The notes: generated by a model from the sequence alone, not told the origin. Shown: positions 1 through 10,042, counted from the stretch's first letter. The stretch is DNA of 64,000 nucleotides from Aminobacter ciceronei (GCF_014138625.1 NZ_JACJHY010000006.1:147930-211929); one strand, 5' to 3'. Program-made: numbers and translations.

Positions 1-1190
1 GTGCGCTCGATCTCGGCCGGCTGCATCTGGCTGGCAATGGCGCGCTTCCAGATCATCTCATAGAGCCGGGCCTGGTCGGCATCGAGGAATTTGCGCATCT
101 CTGCCGGCGTGCGATTGAAGTCGGTCGGCCGAATGGCTTCGTGCGCTTCCTGGGCGTTCTTGGCCTTGGTGGTGTACTGGCGCGCCTTTTCGGGCAGGTA
201 CTTTGTGCCGAATTCCTTGGCGATGGCATTGCGTGCGGCTTCGATCGCCTCCGGCGCCATCTGGACGCCGTCGGTACGCATATAGGTGATCAGGCCGGCG
301 GTCTCGCCACCGATCTCCATGCCTTCATAGAGGCGCTGGGCGACCTGCATGGTGCGGCTTGCCGAGAAGCCGAGGCGCGACGACGCAGCCTGCTGCAAGG
401 TCGAGGTGGTGAAGGGCGCGCTCGGGTTGCGCCGGGTCGGCTTGGCCTCGACCGACAGCGTCTTGAAGCTTGCGCCATCGAGCATCGCCTTGATGTCATC
501 GGCCATGGCCTGCGACGAGATGTCGAGCTTCTGCAGCTTCTTGCCGTCGAAGGCGGTCAGCCTGGCTTCAAAGTTTTCGGCACGCGGCGTGCCGAGGATG
601 GCGGCGATCTGCCAGTATTCCTCACGCACGAAACGTTCGATCTCGGCTTCGCGGTCGCAGACGAAGCGCAAGGCCACCGACTGCACGCGGCCAGCCGAAC
701 GGGCGCCGGGCAGTTTGCGCCACAGCACAGGCGACAGGGTGAAGCCGACAAGATAGTCGAGCGCGCGGCGCGCCAGATAGGCATCGACCAGCGGCGGGTC
801 GATCTCGCGCGGATTGGAGATGGCTTCGAGCACTGCCTGCTTGGTGATCGAGTTGAAGGCGACGCGCTTGATCGTCTTGTCCTTCAGCACGCGCTTCTGC
901 TTCAGCACCTCGAGTACGTGCCAGGCGATGGCTTCACCTTCGCGATCCGGATCGGTTGCGAGGATCAGGCCGTCGGCTTCCTTGACCGCCTTGGCGATAT
1001 CGCTGAGCCGCTTGGCCGATGCGGTGTCGACCGACCAGGACATGGCAAAATCGTCTTCCGGCTTCACCGAGCCGTCCTTGGCCGGCAAATCGCGGACATG
1101 GCCGAACGAGGCGAGAACCTTGTAGTTCCGGCCCAGGTACTTGTTGATGCTTTTCACCTTGTTCGGTGACTCGACGACAACGACGTCCAT
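1..1190 (-). CDS. topA: DNA topoisomerase I, N-terminal part (cut by window edge)
   Basis: Type IA topoisomerase that relaxes negative supercoils by single-strand passage. The reading frame starts at an ATG (1190-1188) and runs off the left edge, so only about 396 residues are visible. The N-terminus MDVVVVESPNKVKSINKYLG is the Toprim start, with the catalytic Glu in VVESP; the metal-binding DxDxE lies in ATDPDREGEAIAWH; the active-site Tyr is in GLITYMRTDG. These are followed by the conserved AHEAIRPT motif. It lies downstream of dprA on the same strand but is separated by about 390 bases, so it probably has its own promoter. Identification is secure; the C-terminal zinc or basic domains cannot be judged. 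Confidence 0.97.
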   Translation of the reverse strand, partial: MDVVVVESPNKVKSINKYLGRNYKVLASFGHVRDLPAKDGSVKPEDDFAMSWSVDTASAKRLSDIAKAVKEADGLILATDPDREGEAIAWHVLEVLKQKRVLKDKTIKRVAFNSITKQAVLEAISNPREIDPPLVDAYLARRALDYLVGFTLSPVLWRKLPGARSAGRVQSVALRFVCDREAEIERFVREEYWQIAAILGTPRAENFEARLTAFDGKKLQKLDISSQAMADDIKAMLDGASFKTLSVEAKPTRRNPSAPFTTSTLQQAASSRLGFSASRTMQVAQRLYEGMEIGGETAGLITYMRTDGVQMAPEAIEAARNAIAKEFGTKYLPEKARQYTTKAKNAQEAHEAIRPTDFNRTPAEMRKFLDADQARLYEMIWKRAIASQMQPAEIER

Positions 1191-1583
1191 ATGTGGCTGA
1201 TTTTCCAGTGAAGCGCCCAAACAACGGCAAACGGCGCGTGGCGAAGATTTTCAATTCGCTCGTCACATGGCCGCGCTTTTCGGTCCGGTCAAGGGGAAGG
1301 GGGCAAAAACGACGGTGAAGAACCGGATTGCAATCCTGGGTATATTAATTCATCCTATTGCAATCTATACTAGATTTGCTGAATGTCCACCATCGCCGGT
1401 TGAGCCGGCCATTGGCGTTGAAATCGGCCTTGGTCACGCGACTCACGCGGGGCGGCAGAGGGCCCCTTCCGGACAAGCAGGCACCTGCGCAAAGGCGGGC
1501 CAAAACTCTTGATTCCATACTGTCGATGCCCGGCCAGCTCGGCATCCTGGTCGACGCCTCGTGTCGCCCCCGGCGAGCGCCCG
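1191..1583. other. Non-coding gap between topA and dprA
   Basis: About 390 bases without a convincing gene. Short open frames on both strands have no ribosome-binding site and no recognisable protein. The topA-proximal half (about 1320-1380) is clearly more AT-rich than its surroundings and holds two copies of the palindrome ATTGCAAT. It probably contains the topA promoter on the minus strand; I could not settle on a convincing -35/-10 pair. Confidence 0.6.
1327..1364. repeat. Twin ATTGCAAT palindromes upstream of topA
   Basis: The self-complementary octamer ATTGCAAT occurs at 1327-1334 and again at 1357-1364, 30 bases centre to centre (about three helical turns). Both copies are followed by C, giving a direct repeat of nine bases. 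The segment between them is AT-rich. The arrangement resembles a two-site operator, but no regulator is known from the sequence, and chance occurrence in AT-rich DNA is possible. Confidence 0.4.
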
Positions 1584-2717
1584 TCACATGTCGGGCTCAA
1601 CGAGCGAAACACGCCCGCCTGAATGGCGCTCGAGCCGACCGGCGAGGTCGAGCTCCAGAAGGATCATGAAGATCTGCGCCGGATGAAGCCCGGTGTGGCG
1701 GATCAATTCATCGACCTCGACGGGAACCGGGCCGAGCGCCTCGATCACCCGGGCGCGGTCGCCGTCGACGGGTGGCGGCGTCGCGGTGAAATCAGGCGGT
1801 TCCTCGAGTCTGGCCGGTGCAAAAGGCTGGCGTCCAACCAGCGGCGCCAGAGCTTCCAGCACGTCGGCAGCCTCTGTCACCAGCGTCGCGCCGTCCTTGA
1901 GCAGGCCGTTGCTGCCGGCGGCGCGTGGGTCGAGCGGCGAGCCGGGCACGGCGAAGACCAGGCGTCCCATCTCGCCGGCAAGCCGCGCGCTGATCAGCGA
2001 ACCCGAACGTTGAGCCGCCTCGACGACGACAAGTCCGAGCGAAAGGCCGGCGACGATGCGATTGCGACGCGGAAAGTCCTGGGCGCGTGGCTCCCAGCCG
2101 AACGGCATTTCGGAGACGATGGCACCGCGTTCGGCGATCTCGTCGCAGAGGCCGACATTCTCGGGCGGGTAGGGGCGATCGATGCCGCCGGCCAGGACAC
2201 CGACCGTGCCCGTGTCGAGGCTGCCCTGATGGGCCGCGGTGTCGATGCCGCGGGCCAGTCCCGAGATCACGCCATAGCCGTTGCGACCAAGCTCCGAGGC
2301 AAGCATGCGCGCCATCTTGATGCCGGCGAGCGAGGCGTTGCGCGCGCCGACGATGGCCACCGGCGGCAAGCCGAAGATGGCAGCGGTGCCCTTGACGGCG
2401 AGCAGCGGCGGTGGGTTGTCCATGCGCGTGAGCGTCTGCGGGTAGTCGTGCTCGCCAAGCGCAACGAAGCGCGCGCCGCATCTGCGCGCCAGCTGCATCT
2501 CCACCTCTGCCTCGGCCATCGAGGGAACCCGAACCGGGCGGTTTGCGCCGCCGGCCATCATGATTTCGGGCAGCATCTCAATTGCCGTTTCGGCGGATCC
2601 GAAGCGGTTGATCAGGTCGCGAAAACTTGCGGGGCCGACATTTGGCGTACGGATCAGGCGCAGCCAATGAAGCCGCTGCCGGTCGCTGAGATGCGGCCCG
2701 GCGGCGGCGCGGGTCAT
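1584..2717 (-). CDS. dprA: DNA-processing protein DprA
   Basis: Rossmann-fold single-strand DNA-binding protein that loads RecA on incoming DNA during natural transformation; also kept in many species without known competence. The 377-residue protein has an N-terminal helical (SAM-like) part, then the DprA/Smf Rossmann domain with [31 protein letters not shown] and [12 protein letters not shown], and a C-terminal winged-helix-like DprA-WH region (about residues 310-375). The start ATG overlaps the plsY stop by four bases (ATGA), so it is translationally coupled to plsY. It is one of two competence-family genes here, the other being comEC. Confidence 0.95.
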   Translation of the reverse strand: MTRAAAGPHLSDRQRLHWLRLIRTPNVGPASFRDLINRFGSAETAIEMLPEIMMAGGANRPVRVPSMAEAEVEMQLARRCGARFVALGEHDYPQTLTRMDNPPPLLAVKGTAAIFGLPPVAIVGARNASLAGIKMARMLASELGRNGYGVISGLARGIDTAAHQGSLDTGTVGVLAGGIDRPYPPENVGLCDEIAERGAIVSEMPFGWEPRAQDFPRRNRIVAGLSLGLVVVEAAQRSGSLISARLAGEMGRLVFAVPGSPLDPRAAGSNGLLKDGATLVTEAADVLEALAPLVGRQPFAPARLEEPPDFTATPPPVDGDRARVIEALGPVPVEVDELIRHTGLHPAQIFMILLELDLAGRLERHSGGRVSLVEPDM

Positions 2718-3325
2718 CCCTTGGACCCGATCCGCGATTCAGTGCCAGCAAGCAGACGCGAGATGTTGGCGCGGTGGCGGATGAAGACGATCAGGCTCAT
2801 CAGGGCCAGCAGGCCGGCGGCCTTGGGCATGTCGATCATATAAAGAGCAATCGGCACGACGATGGCGGCAGTCAGCGCGGCGAGCGACGAGTAGCGGCTG
2901 ACGAAGGCGACGAGCAGCCAGGTAACGGCGAAGGCAAGCGCGCCGAGCCCCGACAGGCCGAACAGCACGCCGAGATAGGTGGCGACGCCCTTGCCGCCCT
3001 TGAAGCCGAGCCAGATCGGATAGAGATGGCCGATGAAGGCGCCGAGGCCAGCGGCAAGGGCCGCGTCGTGGCTCCAACGCGCGGCGATGATCACCGCGAC
3101 CGTGCCCTTGAGCGCGTCGAGCAGCAGCGTTGCGGCCGCCAGCTTCTTGTTGCCGGTGCGCAGGACGTTGGTGGCGCCGATATTGCCCGAGCCGATCTTG
3201 CGTACGTCGCCAAGGCCGGCCGCGCGGGTCAGCAGCAGGCCGAACGGAATCGAGCCGAGGGCGTAGCCGAATACGGCGGCCGCGATGAGCACGTGCAGGG
3301 CCGTCGGAAAGATGTCATCCGGCAT
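2714..3325 (-). CDS. plsY: Glycerol-3-phosphate acyltransferase PlsY
   Basis: Membrane enzyme that transfers an acyl group from acyl-phosphate to glycerol-3-phosphate, the first step of phospholipid synthesis. 203 residues with about five to six hydrophobic segments and the three family motifs: GSIPFGLL near the N-terminus, [14 protein letters not shown], and [11 protein letters not shown]. An ATG at 3325 is preferred; an in-frame TTG lies directly upstream at 3328. It sits 28 bases after the pyrC-like gene and overlaps dprA by four bases, so pyrB, pyrC-like, plsY and dprA may form one transcript. Confidence 0.95.
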   Translation of the reverse strand: MPDDIFPTALHVLIAAAVFGYALGSIPFGLLLTRAAGLGDVRKIGSGNIGATNVLRTGNKKLAAATLLLDALKGTVAVIIAARWSHDAALAAGLGAFIGHLYPIWLGFKGGKGVATYLGVLFGLSGLGALAFAVTWLLVAFVSRYSSLAALTAAIVVPIALYMIDMPKAAGLLALMSLIVFIRHRANISRLLAGTESRIGSKG

Positions 3326-3353
3326 CAAGGTCTGTGGTCTCCCCCGTGGCCCG

Positions 3354-4640
3354 TCAGGCCGAAAACACTGTGCGTCCGCCGACCAAGGTTTTCAAGACCT
3401 TGCCTTGCAGCCTCGCGCCTTCAAAGCAGGTGTTCTTGGAGCGCGAGCGGATGTCGGCCTCGCGCACCAGCCACGGCTCGCCAAGATCGACAAGCGCCAA
3501 ATCTGCAATCGAACCGGGCTTCAGCGTGCCGCCCGGCAGGCCGAACAGCTTTGCCGGGGCGGTCGAAAGTGCATCGATGATGCGCAGCAGCGGCACTTCG
3601 CCATTGTGGTGCAGGCGCAAGGCCACGGCCAGCAGCGTCTCCAGGCCGATCGCGCCGACGGCGGCGTCGGCAAAGGGCAGACGCTTGGTGTCGACGTCCT
3701 GAGGGTCGTGCGAAGAAACGATCAGGTCGATTGTGCCGTCCTTCAACGCCTCGATCATGGCGATGCGGTCTTCCTCGGCGCGCAAGGGCGGCGCCAGCCG
3801 GAAGAAAGTGCGGTATTCGCCGACGTCGTTTTCGTTGAGCGACAGACTGTTGATCGAGACGCCTGCTGTGACCTTGGCGCCGTCGGCCTTTGCGCGCGAA
3901 ACGGCATTTGCTGCCATCGCAGTCGAGATTTTCGCCGCGTGGTAGTTGCCGCGAGTGAGCCTGGCGAGCGCCAGGTCGCGCTCGAGCGGGATAGTCTCGG
4001 CCTCGCGCGGAATGCCCGAAAGCCCGAGCCAGCTGGCGTAGAGGCCCTCGTTCATCACGCCTGTCGAGCCGAGATCGGCGTCCTGCGTTTCGTGTGCGAT
4101 CACCGCGTCGAAGTCGCGGGCATAGGTCAGCGCCCGGCGCATCATCAGTGAGCTGGCGATGGTGTGGCGGCCGTCGGTGAAGGCGACAGCACCAGCTTCG
4201 CGCAGCATGCCGAACTCGGTCATCTCATGGCCGTCGAGGCCCTTGGTTATGGCCGCGGCGGGAAAGACGTTGACCGAGGCAGTATCCTTGGCCGTGCGCA
4301 GCACGAACTCGACCAGCGCGACATTGTCGATGACAGGATCGGTATCGGGCATCATCACGATCGAGGTCACGCCGCCTGCGGCGGCCGCGATGCTGGCCGA
4401 GGCAATCGTCTCGCGATGTTCGCCGCCGGGTTCGCCGATGAAGACCCTGCCGTCGATCAGGCCGGGTATGATCGCCTTGCCTGTGCAGTCGATGACCTCG
4501 GCGCCGCCGGGAATGCCCTGATTGAGCGCATTGGCGCCTGCGGCGACGATCTTTTTGCCGTCGACGATGACGGTTGCGGTCTCATCTATGCCGCGCGAGG
4601 GGTCAATGAGGCGGGCGCGCTGGAAAACCGTGATGCTCAT
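3354..4640 (-). CDS. pyrX: Dihydroorotase-like protein, probably non-catalytic (PyrC'/PyrX)
   Basis: Amidohydrolase-fold protein of 428 residues that aligns along its length with class I dihydroorotases. The active site is altered: the metal-binding motif D-x-H-x-H-x-R-E-P-G reads D63-G-R-V-F-I-G-E-P-G72, so both histidines and the substrate-binding arginine are missing. The catalytic Asp motif TDHAP near residue 310 reads SSHDP. It overlaps pyrB by four bases (ATGA). In Pseudomonas a comparably degenerate DHOase is co-encoded with aspartate transcarbamoylase and is needed for holoenzyme assembly; the same structural role is inferred here. A true pyrC should lie elsewhere in the genome. Many pipelines would call this simply pyrC. 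Confidence 0.85.
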   Translation of the reverse strand: MSITVFQRARLIDPSRGIDETATVIVDGKKIVAAGANALNQGIPGGAEVIDCTGKAIIPGLIDGRVFIGEPGGEHRETIASASIAAAAGGVTSIVMMPDTDPVIDNVALVEFVLRTAKDTASVNVFPAAAITKGLDGHEMTEFGMLREAGAVAFTDGRHTIASSLMMRRALTYARDFDAVIAHETQDADLGSTGVMNEGLYASWLGLSGIPREAETIPLERDLALARLTRGNYHAAKISTAMAANAVSRAKADGAKVTAGVSINSLSLNENDVGEYRTFFRLAPPLRAEEDRIAMIEALKDGTIDLIVSSHDPQDVDTKRLPFADAAVGAIGLETLLAVALRLHHNGEVPLLRIIDALSTAPAKLFGLPGGTLKPGSIADLALVDLGEPWLVREADIRSRSKNTCFEGARLQGKVLKTLVGGRTVFSA

Positions 4641-5602
4641 GCGTTCTTTCCGTCGCGATTGCGGCGCGGGTCGAGCAGCGCTTCCATCACCGCCATGCGC
4701 ACGGCGACGCCCATTTCCACCTGTTCCTGGATCACGCTCTGCGGGCCGTCGGCGATCTCCGAGGCGATTTCAACGCCGCGGTTCATCGGGCCGGGGTGCA
4801 TCACCAGCGCGTCGGGCTTGGCCGCCTTCAGCTTCTCGGCGTCGAGGCCGTAATAGCGGAAGTACTCGCGTACCGAAGGCACGAACGCGCCTGCCATGCG
4901 TTCGCGCTGCAGGCGCAGCATCATGACTACGTCGGCGTCCTTCAGGCCCTCGGCCATCGATTGCGTCACCTCGACGCCCATCTGGGCGATGCCGGAAGGC
5001 AGCAACGTCGAAGGAGCGACGACCTTGATGCGGGCGCCGAGCGCATTGAGCAGCAGGATGTTGGAGCGGGCGACGCGCGAATGCAGGATGTCGCCGCAGA
5101 TCGCCACCGTAAGATGAGCAATGCGGCCCTTGGCGCGGCGGATGGTCAGTGCGTCGAGCAACGCCTGCGTCGGGTGCTCATGCGCGCCGTCGCCGGCATT
5201 GACCACCGAGCAGCCAACCTTTTGCGCCAACAGTGCGGCGGCACCCGCCGACTGGTGGCGAATGATCAGGATGTCGGGCCGCATCGCGTTCAGCGTCATC
5301 GCCGTGTCGATCAGCGTTTCGCCCTTCTTCACCGAAGAGCTCGCCACCGACATGTTCATGACGTCGGCGCCGAGGCGTTTTCCGGCGAGCTCGAACGACG
5401 ATTGCGTGCGCGTCGAGGCTTCATAGAACAGATTGATCTGGGTTCTGCCCCGCAACGTCGAAGTCTTCTTCTCCGACTGACGCGAAATGGAGACGGCCGC
5501 GTCGGCGCGGTCGAGCAATATTTCGATGTCGAATGGAGAAAGGTCGCGGATGCCAAGAAGATGGCGGTGCGGGTAGGGCGGCAGGGACGATAGGTCTGTC
5601 AT
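4637..5602 (-). CDS. pyrB: Aspartate carbamoyltransferase catalytic chain
   Basis: Condenses carbamoyl phosphate with aspartate in the second step of pyrimidine synthesis. 321 residues with the carbamoyl-phosphate signature [13 protein letters not shown], the [11 protein letters not shown] motif and [11 protein letters not shown] near the C-terminus. The following gene is the degenerate dihydroorotase, overlapping by four bases, the arrangement expected for a class A-type ATCase complex with a DHOase-like partner. No pyrI regulatory-subunit gene is visible. The start ATG is at 5602. Confidence 0.96.
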   Translation of the reverse strand: MTDLSSLPPYPHRHLLGIRDLSPFDIEILLDRADAAVSISRQSEKKTSTLRGRTQINLFYEASTRTQSSFELAGKRLGADVMNMSVASSSVKKGETLIDTAMTLNAMRPDILIIRHQSAGAAALLAQKVGCSVVNAGDGAHEHPTQALLDALTIRRAKGRIAHLTVAICGDILHSRVARSNILLLNALGARIKVVAPSTLLPSGIAQMGVEVTQSMAEGLKDADVVMMLRLQRERMAGAFVPSVREYFRYYGLDAEKLKAAKPDALVMHPGPMNRGVEIASEIADGPQSVIQEQVEMGVAVRMAVMEALLDPRRNRDGKNA

Positions 5603-5786
5603 CTCAAGGCGCTGCTATAGGCTGTGCTTAGGTGACCCGCAAGCCGGCATTTCATCGATGAAAGTTCTCCCACGGGATTTTCGTCGCTTCCAAGCTGGGC
5701 CATAAGCTATCGATAAGCATTTCGGCTATAAAGCCGGCCATGGCTGCGGATTCGTGCCCGTCGCCCACACCGATGAAGGACAAGGC

Positions 5787-7415
5787 GTGACGCAGGACGT
5801 GCCGAACCAGCCCCCTCCGCTGACGGGCAGCAATGCCTGGCGCGGTGACCCGCTGCTGATCCAGATCGCGGAAGGCTTCTCCGATCCCGTGCGCCGTGAC
5901 CTCGACGGGCTCGGCCGCTTCGTGCTGACTCATGAAGCGCAGGACCTGGCGCGGCTCGCCAACAGCGAAGTGCCGAAGCTCAGGACCCATGACCGCCAGG
6001 GCCGCCGTATCGATCAGGTCGAGTTCCATCCCGCCTATCACGCGCTGATGCGCCGCTCGATCGCGGGCGGCCTGCATTCCTCCGTCTGGGAGAATGGCGG
6101 CACCGAGACCGGCCGCCGCCACCAGGTGCGCGCGGCGCGCTTTTATCTGACAGCACAACTCGAATGCGGGCATCTGTGCCCGATCACCATGACCAATGCC
6201 TCGCTTGCTGCCTTGATGGCGAGCCCGAAGCTGTTTCGCGAATGGGCACCGCGTGTCACCACGCGTAAATATGACCAGGCGCAGAAGCCGCCGGTCGAAA
6301 AGACCGGGCTGACGCTCGGCATGGGCATGACCGAGAAGCAGGGCGGCACCGACGTGCGCGCCAACACCACCAAGGCCGAGCGTGCCGGCGGCAGTTTCTA
6401 CCGGCTCACCGGTCACAAATGGTTCATGTCGGCGCCGATGTCGGATGCCTTCCTGATGTTGGCGCAGGCGCCCGAGGGGCTGTCATGCTTCCTCGTTCCG
6501 CGCATATTGAGCGACGGCTCGGCCAACGGGCTGCAGTTCCAGCGCCTGAAGGACAAGCTCGGCAACCGCTCGAATGCCTCGTCGGAAGTCGAAATCCAGG
6601 GCGCCATCGGTGACCTCGTCGGCGAACCGGGCGGCGGCATCAAGACGATCATGGACATGGTGACGCTGACGCGACTCGACTGCGCCGTCGCCTCCTCGGC
6701 GATCATGCGGGCAGGGCTTGCGGAAGCCGTCCATCATACCCGTCACCGCCAGGTGTTCGGTGCCAACCTCGTCGATCAGCCCCTGATGCAGCGCGTGCTG
6801 GCCGACATGGCGCTTGATGTCGCCGGCGCGACCGCGCTCGCCTTCCGCCTGGCACGTTCCTTTGACGAAGCGGCATCGGATCGCGGCGAGGCGGCCTTTG
6901 CCCGCGCCATGACGCCCGTCGTCAAATACTGGGTCTGCAAGATCGCGCCGGCGCTGCTCTACGAGGCGATGGAGTGCCTCGGCGGCAACGGCTATGTCGA
7001 GGAAGCGCCGCTGGCCCGCTATTATCGTGAGGCGCCGGTCAACGCGATCTGGGAGGGCTCGGGCAATGTCATGGCGCTCGACGTGCTGCGCGTTCTGCAA
7101 CGGGCGCCCGGCCTGTTCGAGGACGTGCTGGCAACGCTTGAGCGTGACCTCGGTCCTGGCGGACGCAGCGTGCTCGGCGTGCTGCGTGCCGCCATGCAGG
7201 TCGCATCGTCGGACGAGGGCTCGGCGCGCATCCTGACCGAGCAGCTGGCGATCTCGGCGGCCGCTGCCGAACTGCGCCGCATGGGGGCAGGGCGGATTGC
7301 CGACGCCTTCATCGAGACCCGTCTCGCCGGCCAGTGGCGCGGCACCTACGGCATGCTCGACGCGCGCCACGATTCGCGCCTGATCATCGATACGCTCTAT
7401 CCACAGGTGGGCTGA
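5787..7415 (+). CDS. aidB: AidB-like acyl-CoA dehydrogenase
   Basis: FAD-containing acyl-CoA dehydrogenase-fold protein, about 542 residues from the GTG at 5787, which follows a GAAGGA ribosome-binding site at 5775-5780; an upstream in-frame GTG at 5754 is less well placed. It resembles E. coli AidB along its length and in size (541 residues): NQPPPLTGSNAWRGD start, LCPITMTNAS, GMGMTEKQGGTDVRANTT, DKLGNRSNASSEVE, and the C-terminal NAIWEGSGNVMALDVLR. AidB belongs to the alkylation response in E. coli, binds DNA and has weak isovaleryl-CoA dehydrogenase activity. No ada or alkB lies nearby, so regulation in this organism is unknown. Confidence 0.9.
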   Translation: MTQDVPNQPPPLTGSNAWRGDPLLIQIAEGFSDPVRRDLDGLGRFVLTHEAQDLARLANSEVPKLRTHDRQGRRIDQVEFHPAYHALMRRSIAGGLHSSVWENGGTETGRRHQVRAARFYLTAQLECGHLCPITMTNASLAALMASPKLFREWAPRVTTRKYDQAQKPPVEKTGLTLGMGMTEKQGGTDVRANTTKAERAGGSFYRLTGHKWFMSAPMSDAFLMLAQAPEGLSCFLVPRILSDGSANGLQFQRLKDKLGNRSNASSEVEIQGAIGDLVGEPGGGIKTIMDMVTLTRLDCAVASSAIMRAGLAEAVHHTRHRQVFGANLVDQPLMQRVLADMALDVAGATALAFRLARSFDEAASDRGEAAFARAMTPVVKYWVCKIAPALLYEAMECLGGNGYVEEAPLARYYREAPVNAIWEGSGNVMALDVLRVLQRAPGLFEDVLATLERDLGPGGRSVLGVLRAAMQVASSDEGSARILTEQLAISAAAAELRRMGAGRIADAFIETRLAGQWRGTYGMLDARHDSRLIIDTLYPQVG

Positions 7416-7608
7416 CACGTTCCGGGTCACAGGCCGTCCCATTTTCGGACGGCTGCGGCCAAATTAACCTTAACAAATGGTTTACGTTGCGCGTCGCAGG
7501 CGCAGGGCCCACTGTCTTTTGCAAAGAAGCAGGAATCCCGATGCCGGTCCTTTCGAACCAGTTCCAGGGCGATGAAGCCGCCAGACCGCCGGCCAGAGGT
7601 AGCGTCTG

Positions 7609-7944
7609 ATGCGCTATATTTTCGCCGTTTGGGCTGCGCCGCTGGTCCTGTTCTGGGGCTGGTACTTCCTGTCGATCAACGACCTCCATTTCGGTTACCC
7701 GATCCTGAGCCGCGCCCTGAACCTGGCGATCTTCGACCTCTATGGCGAATTGCTCGGCGTCGAAGCGGCCAAGATCCCGTGGATGATCGGCAAGGCCTGC
7801 ATCATCGACACATTCATCCTTTTGGGAATCTGGGCGTTCCGCCGTCGCAAGCTGATTGCCGAGAAGGTGAGTGGCTGGCGCTCTAATCCCCGGCCGGAGA
7901 TGCGTCGAGTGTCTGAAGCCGGTCGAGTACACCCTGCAGAATAA
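7609..7944 (+). CDS. Small inner-membrane protein, DUF6105-like
   Basis: Protein of 111 residues with two hydrophobic segments (about residues 5-24 and 62-80) and a basic, polar C-terminus. It looks like the small rhizobial family of unknown function listed as DUF6105; that assignment is from memory of the sequence type. An AGAGGT sequence lies about 10 bases before the ATG. The last 62 bases overlap the convergent ruvX gene, so the final 20 or so residues are coded opposite the RuvX C-terminus. Confidence 0.7.
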   Translation: MRYIFAVWAAPLVLFWGWYFLSINDLHFGYPILSRALNLAIFDLYGELLGVEAAKIPWMIGKACIIDTFILLGIWAFRRRKLIAEKVSGWRSNPRPEMRRVSEAGRVHPAE

Positions 7945-8368
7945 AGGCGGCGGCGGCCGAATCGATGCGGCCGTCACGCTTCTTGCGCGAGACGTCCATC
8001 TCGATCAGCGCGCGTTCGGCGGCGACCGTCGACAGCCGCTCATCCCAGAACAGGAACGGCAGGTCGGTCAGGTTGGCTGCGTTGCGCACGAAGGCGCGCG
8101 ACTTCTGGGCGCGTGGCCCCTCGGAGCCATCCATGTTGATCGGCAGGCCGATGACGATCGCACCGGTGTTCTCCTTGGCCAGCATGGCAAGCAAGGCGGC
8201 CACGTCTAGCGTGAATTTCTTGCGGATGATGACTTGGCGCGGATGCGAGAAGGAGAGCCCGCGATCGGAGACAGCAACGCCGATCGTCTTGTCGCCGAGG
8301 TCGAGCCCGGCTAGCGTCTTTCCGCCGGCCAGCAGCCCGGGCAGTTGTTCAATCGTAACGATGGCCAA
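7883..8368 (-). CDS. ruvX: Putative pre-16S rRNA nuclease / Holliday junction resolvase RuvX
   Basis: RNase H-fold protein of the YqgF family, 161 residues, typical length. It is thought to process the 5' end of pre-16S rRNA; the older name is Holliday junction resolvase-like. The metal-binding motifs are [17 protein letters not shown] near the N-terminus, [13 protein letters not shown] in the middle, and [15 protein letters not shown] followed by the late Asp in [12 protein letters not shown]. The start appears to be TTG at 8368. It is convergent with, and overlaps, the small membrane protein gene. Confidence 0.93.
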   Translation of the reverse strand: MAIVTIEQLPGLLAGGKTLAGLDLGDKTIGVAVSDRGLSFSHPRQVIIRKKFTLDVAALLAMLAKENTGAIVIGLPINMDGSEGPRAQKSRAFVRNAANLTDLPFLFWDERLSTVAAERALIEMDVSRKKRDGRIDSAAAAFILQGVLDRLQTLDASPAGD

Positions 8369-8514
8369 GCGGCTTTCCTCTTTGAATTGCCGGATGCGTG
8401 CGCCCGGACGGGCAGCGCAGGTCCTAACACCTTGAATTTACGTATCGGCCTCTTTGAAAGGGGCGTCGTGCGTTCTATCCTTTGGCCGGCGAAATGACGA
8501 GGAGTGCCGAAACG

Positions 8515-9222
8515 ATGAAGCTGACCTGGTATGGACATTCGGCATTCCGGATTGAAGTCGCTGGCGCTACCATTCTGATCGACCCGTTCCTGACCGGCAA
8601 TCCGTCATGGGGACAGTCCTGGGAGCAGGCCGCCGAGGGCGTCACCCATGTGCTTTTGACGCACGGCCATGACGACCATATCGGCGATGCCGCAGCGATC
8701 CTGAAGAAGACCGGCGCCATGCTCGTCGCCAATTTCGAGATCTGCATGTATCTCGTCGGCCAGGGTGTCGGCGACAAGCAGATCAATCCCGGCAACATCG
8801 GCGGCACCGTCGATTGCGGCAGCTTCACCACCACCTTCGTTGCGGCGCTGCATTCGTCGTCGGTCAGCGGGCCGAATGGCGGCAACGTCTATCTCGGCAA
8901 TCCCGGCGGCCTGGTGCTGCATTTCGCCGAGGAGCGCACGCTTTATCACATGGGCGATACCGACATCTTCTCCGACATGGCGCTGATCAACGAACTGCAC
9001 GAACCGGTCATCGGCCTCGTGCCGATCGGCGACCGCTTCACCATGGGCGGTGCTGTGGCGGCCCTTGCCTGCCGGCGATTCTTCAAGTTCGAAACGGTGG
9101 TGCCATGCCACTTCGCCAGCTTCCCGATCATCGACCAGACGGCGGAACAGTTCGTTGCCGGTCTCGAAGGCTCAGGCATCGAGGTCGTGCTGCCCAGGGT
9201 TGGCGTGGCGACCGACATTTGA
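8515..9222 (+). CDS. UPF0173 metal-dependent hydrolase (metallo-beta-lactamase fold)
   Basis: Metallo-beta-lactamase-fold protein of 235 residues from the ATG at 8515 ([14 protein letters not shown]), which matches the usual UPF0173 N-terminus; an upstream in-frame ATG at 8482 is less likely. The zinc-binding motif is HGHDDHIGD, followed by later His and Asp ligands in [16 protein letters not shown] and PCHFASFP. The physiological substrate of this family is not established. It is followed after about 30 bases by a secreted small protein on the same strand. Confidence 0.93.
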   Translation: MKLTWYGHSAFRIEVAGATILIDPFLTGNPSWGQSWEQAAEGVTHVLLTHGHDDHIGDAAAILKKTGAMLVANFEICMYLVGQGVGDKQINPGNIGGTVDCGSFTTTFVAALHSSSVSGPNGGNVYLGNPGGLVLHFAEERTLYHMGDTDIFSDMALINELHEPVIGLVPIGDRFTMGGAVAALACRRFFKFETVVPCHFASFPIIDQTAEQFVAGLEGSGIEVVLPRVGVATDI

Positions 9223-9254
9223 GCTGGCGGCTGTGCCGCGAAGTGGGGTTTGAC

Positions 9255-9671
9255 ATGAAGTTCTTGCGCATTCTTTCGGTGTCCTCGCTGGCAGTGTTCG
9301 GCACGTCGGCCCATGCCGCCGACTTCATCAAGGGTGTCTATCTCCAGTCCGAGGAGCTCTGCGCCCAGGCGAAGAAGGATTCGCTGCAGTCGGTCATCGA
9401 CGCCGGCAGCCTGATCCTGTCGTCGAACGGTCTCGAAAGCGTCGAGTACAATTGCGAGTTCCTCAATGTCACGCGCGCGACGCGGGCGCCTGCATGGGTC
9501 GTGACCGCCGTGTGCCAGGAGCCCGGGCATCTGTTCCCAGACACGCTCTCCATCCTCGAACTCAGCCCGACGCAACTCGAGCTCGTTTCAGTGCGCCAGG
9601 TCGATCCCGAGGGCGGCCAGACCGACAATGGCGGCACCTACGTGCTGTGCGATGGCGTCGCCATGCCATGA
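9255..9671 (+). CDS. Secreted protein of unknown function
   Basis: 138 residues with a clear Sec signal peptide (MKFLRILSVSSLAVFGTSAHA, cleavage after AHA). The mature part has four cysteines (in EELCAQ, YNCEF, AVCQE and YVLCDG), which suggests two disulfides in the periplasm. I do not recognise a named family. It begins about 30 bases after the UPF0173 gene, so the two may be co-transcribed, but no functional link is apparent. Confidence 0.8.
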   Translation: MKFLRILSVSSLAVFGTSAHAADFIKGVYLQSEELCAQAKKDSLQSVIDAGSLILSSNGLESVEYNCEFLNVTRATRAPAWVVTAVCQEPGHLFPDTLSILELSPTQLELVSVRQVDPEGGQTDNGGTYVLCDGVAMP

Positions 9672-9754
9672 GCATGATCATCGATGTTGCACCGCGCCCG
9701 CCGCGCCGTTATAGCCCGACCTGACCAAATTTACCGGCTTTCCGGAGTTTTTCG

Positions 9755-10042
9755 ATGTCCGTTGATCTCAAGACCGTCAAGCGCGTCGCGCATCTCGCCC
9801 GTATCGCAGTGAGCGAGGACGATGCCCAGCGCATGACCGGCGAATTGAACGCTATCCTCGGCTTCGTCGAGCAACTCAACGAGGTCGACGTCACGGGCGT
9901 CGAGCCAATGACGTCGGTCACGCCGATGGAGATGAAGAAGCGCGTCGATGCCGTCACCGACGGCAACAAGGCGGCCGACATCGTCGCCAACGCGCCTGCC
10001 ACCGACGAGAATTTCTTCCTTGTGCCGAAAGTGGTGGAATAG
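9755..10042 (+). CDS. gatC: Glutamyl/aspartyl-tRNA amidotransferase subunit C
   Basis: Small subunit (95 residues) of the GatCAB complex, which converts Glu-tRNA(Gln) and Asp-tRNA(Asn) to the amide forms. It shows the family pattern [19 protein letters not shown], then [19 protein letters not shown], which wraps around GatA. It precedes gatA with a gap of 69 bases. Alphaproteobacteria that lack glutaminyl-tRNA synthetase depend on this complex; the glutamyl-tRNA synthetase that supplies misacylated tRNA may be the gltX in this window. Confidence 0.96.
   Translation: MSVDLKTVKRVAHLARIAVSEDDAQRMTGELNAILGFVEQLNEVDVTGVEPMTSVTPMEMKKRVDAVTDGNKAADIVANAPATDENFFLVPKVVE

Noticed and set aside
1267..1512. 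81-codon frame in the topA-dprA gap
   Set aside because: No ribosome-binding site, no recognisable family, and it runs through the AT-rich repeat region.
7462..7490. Possible CtrA site (TTAACCTTAAC) before the small membrane protein gene
   Set aside because: The spacing of the two TTAA elements is 2 rather than 7 bases, so it does not match the TTAA-N7-TTAA consensus; AT-rich chance match.
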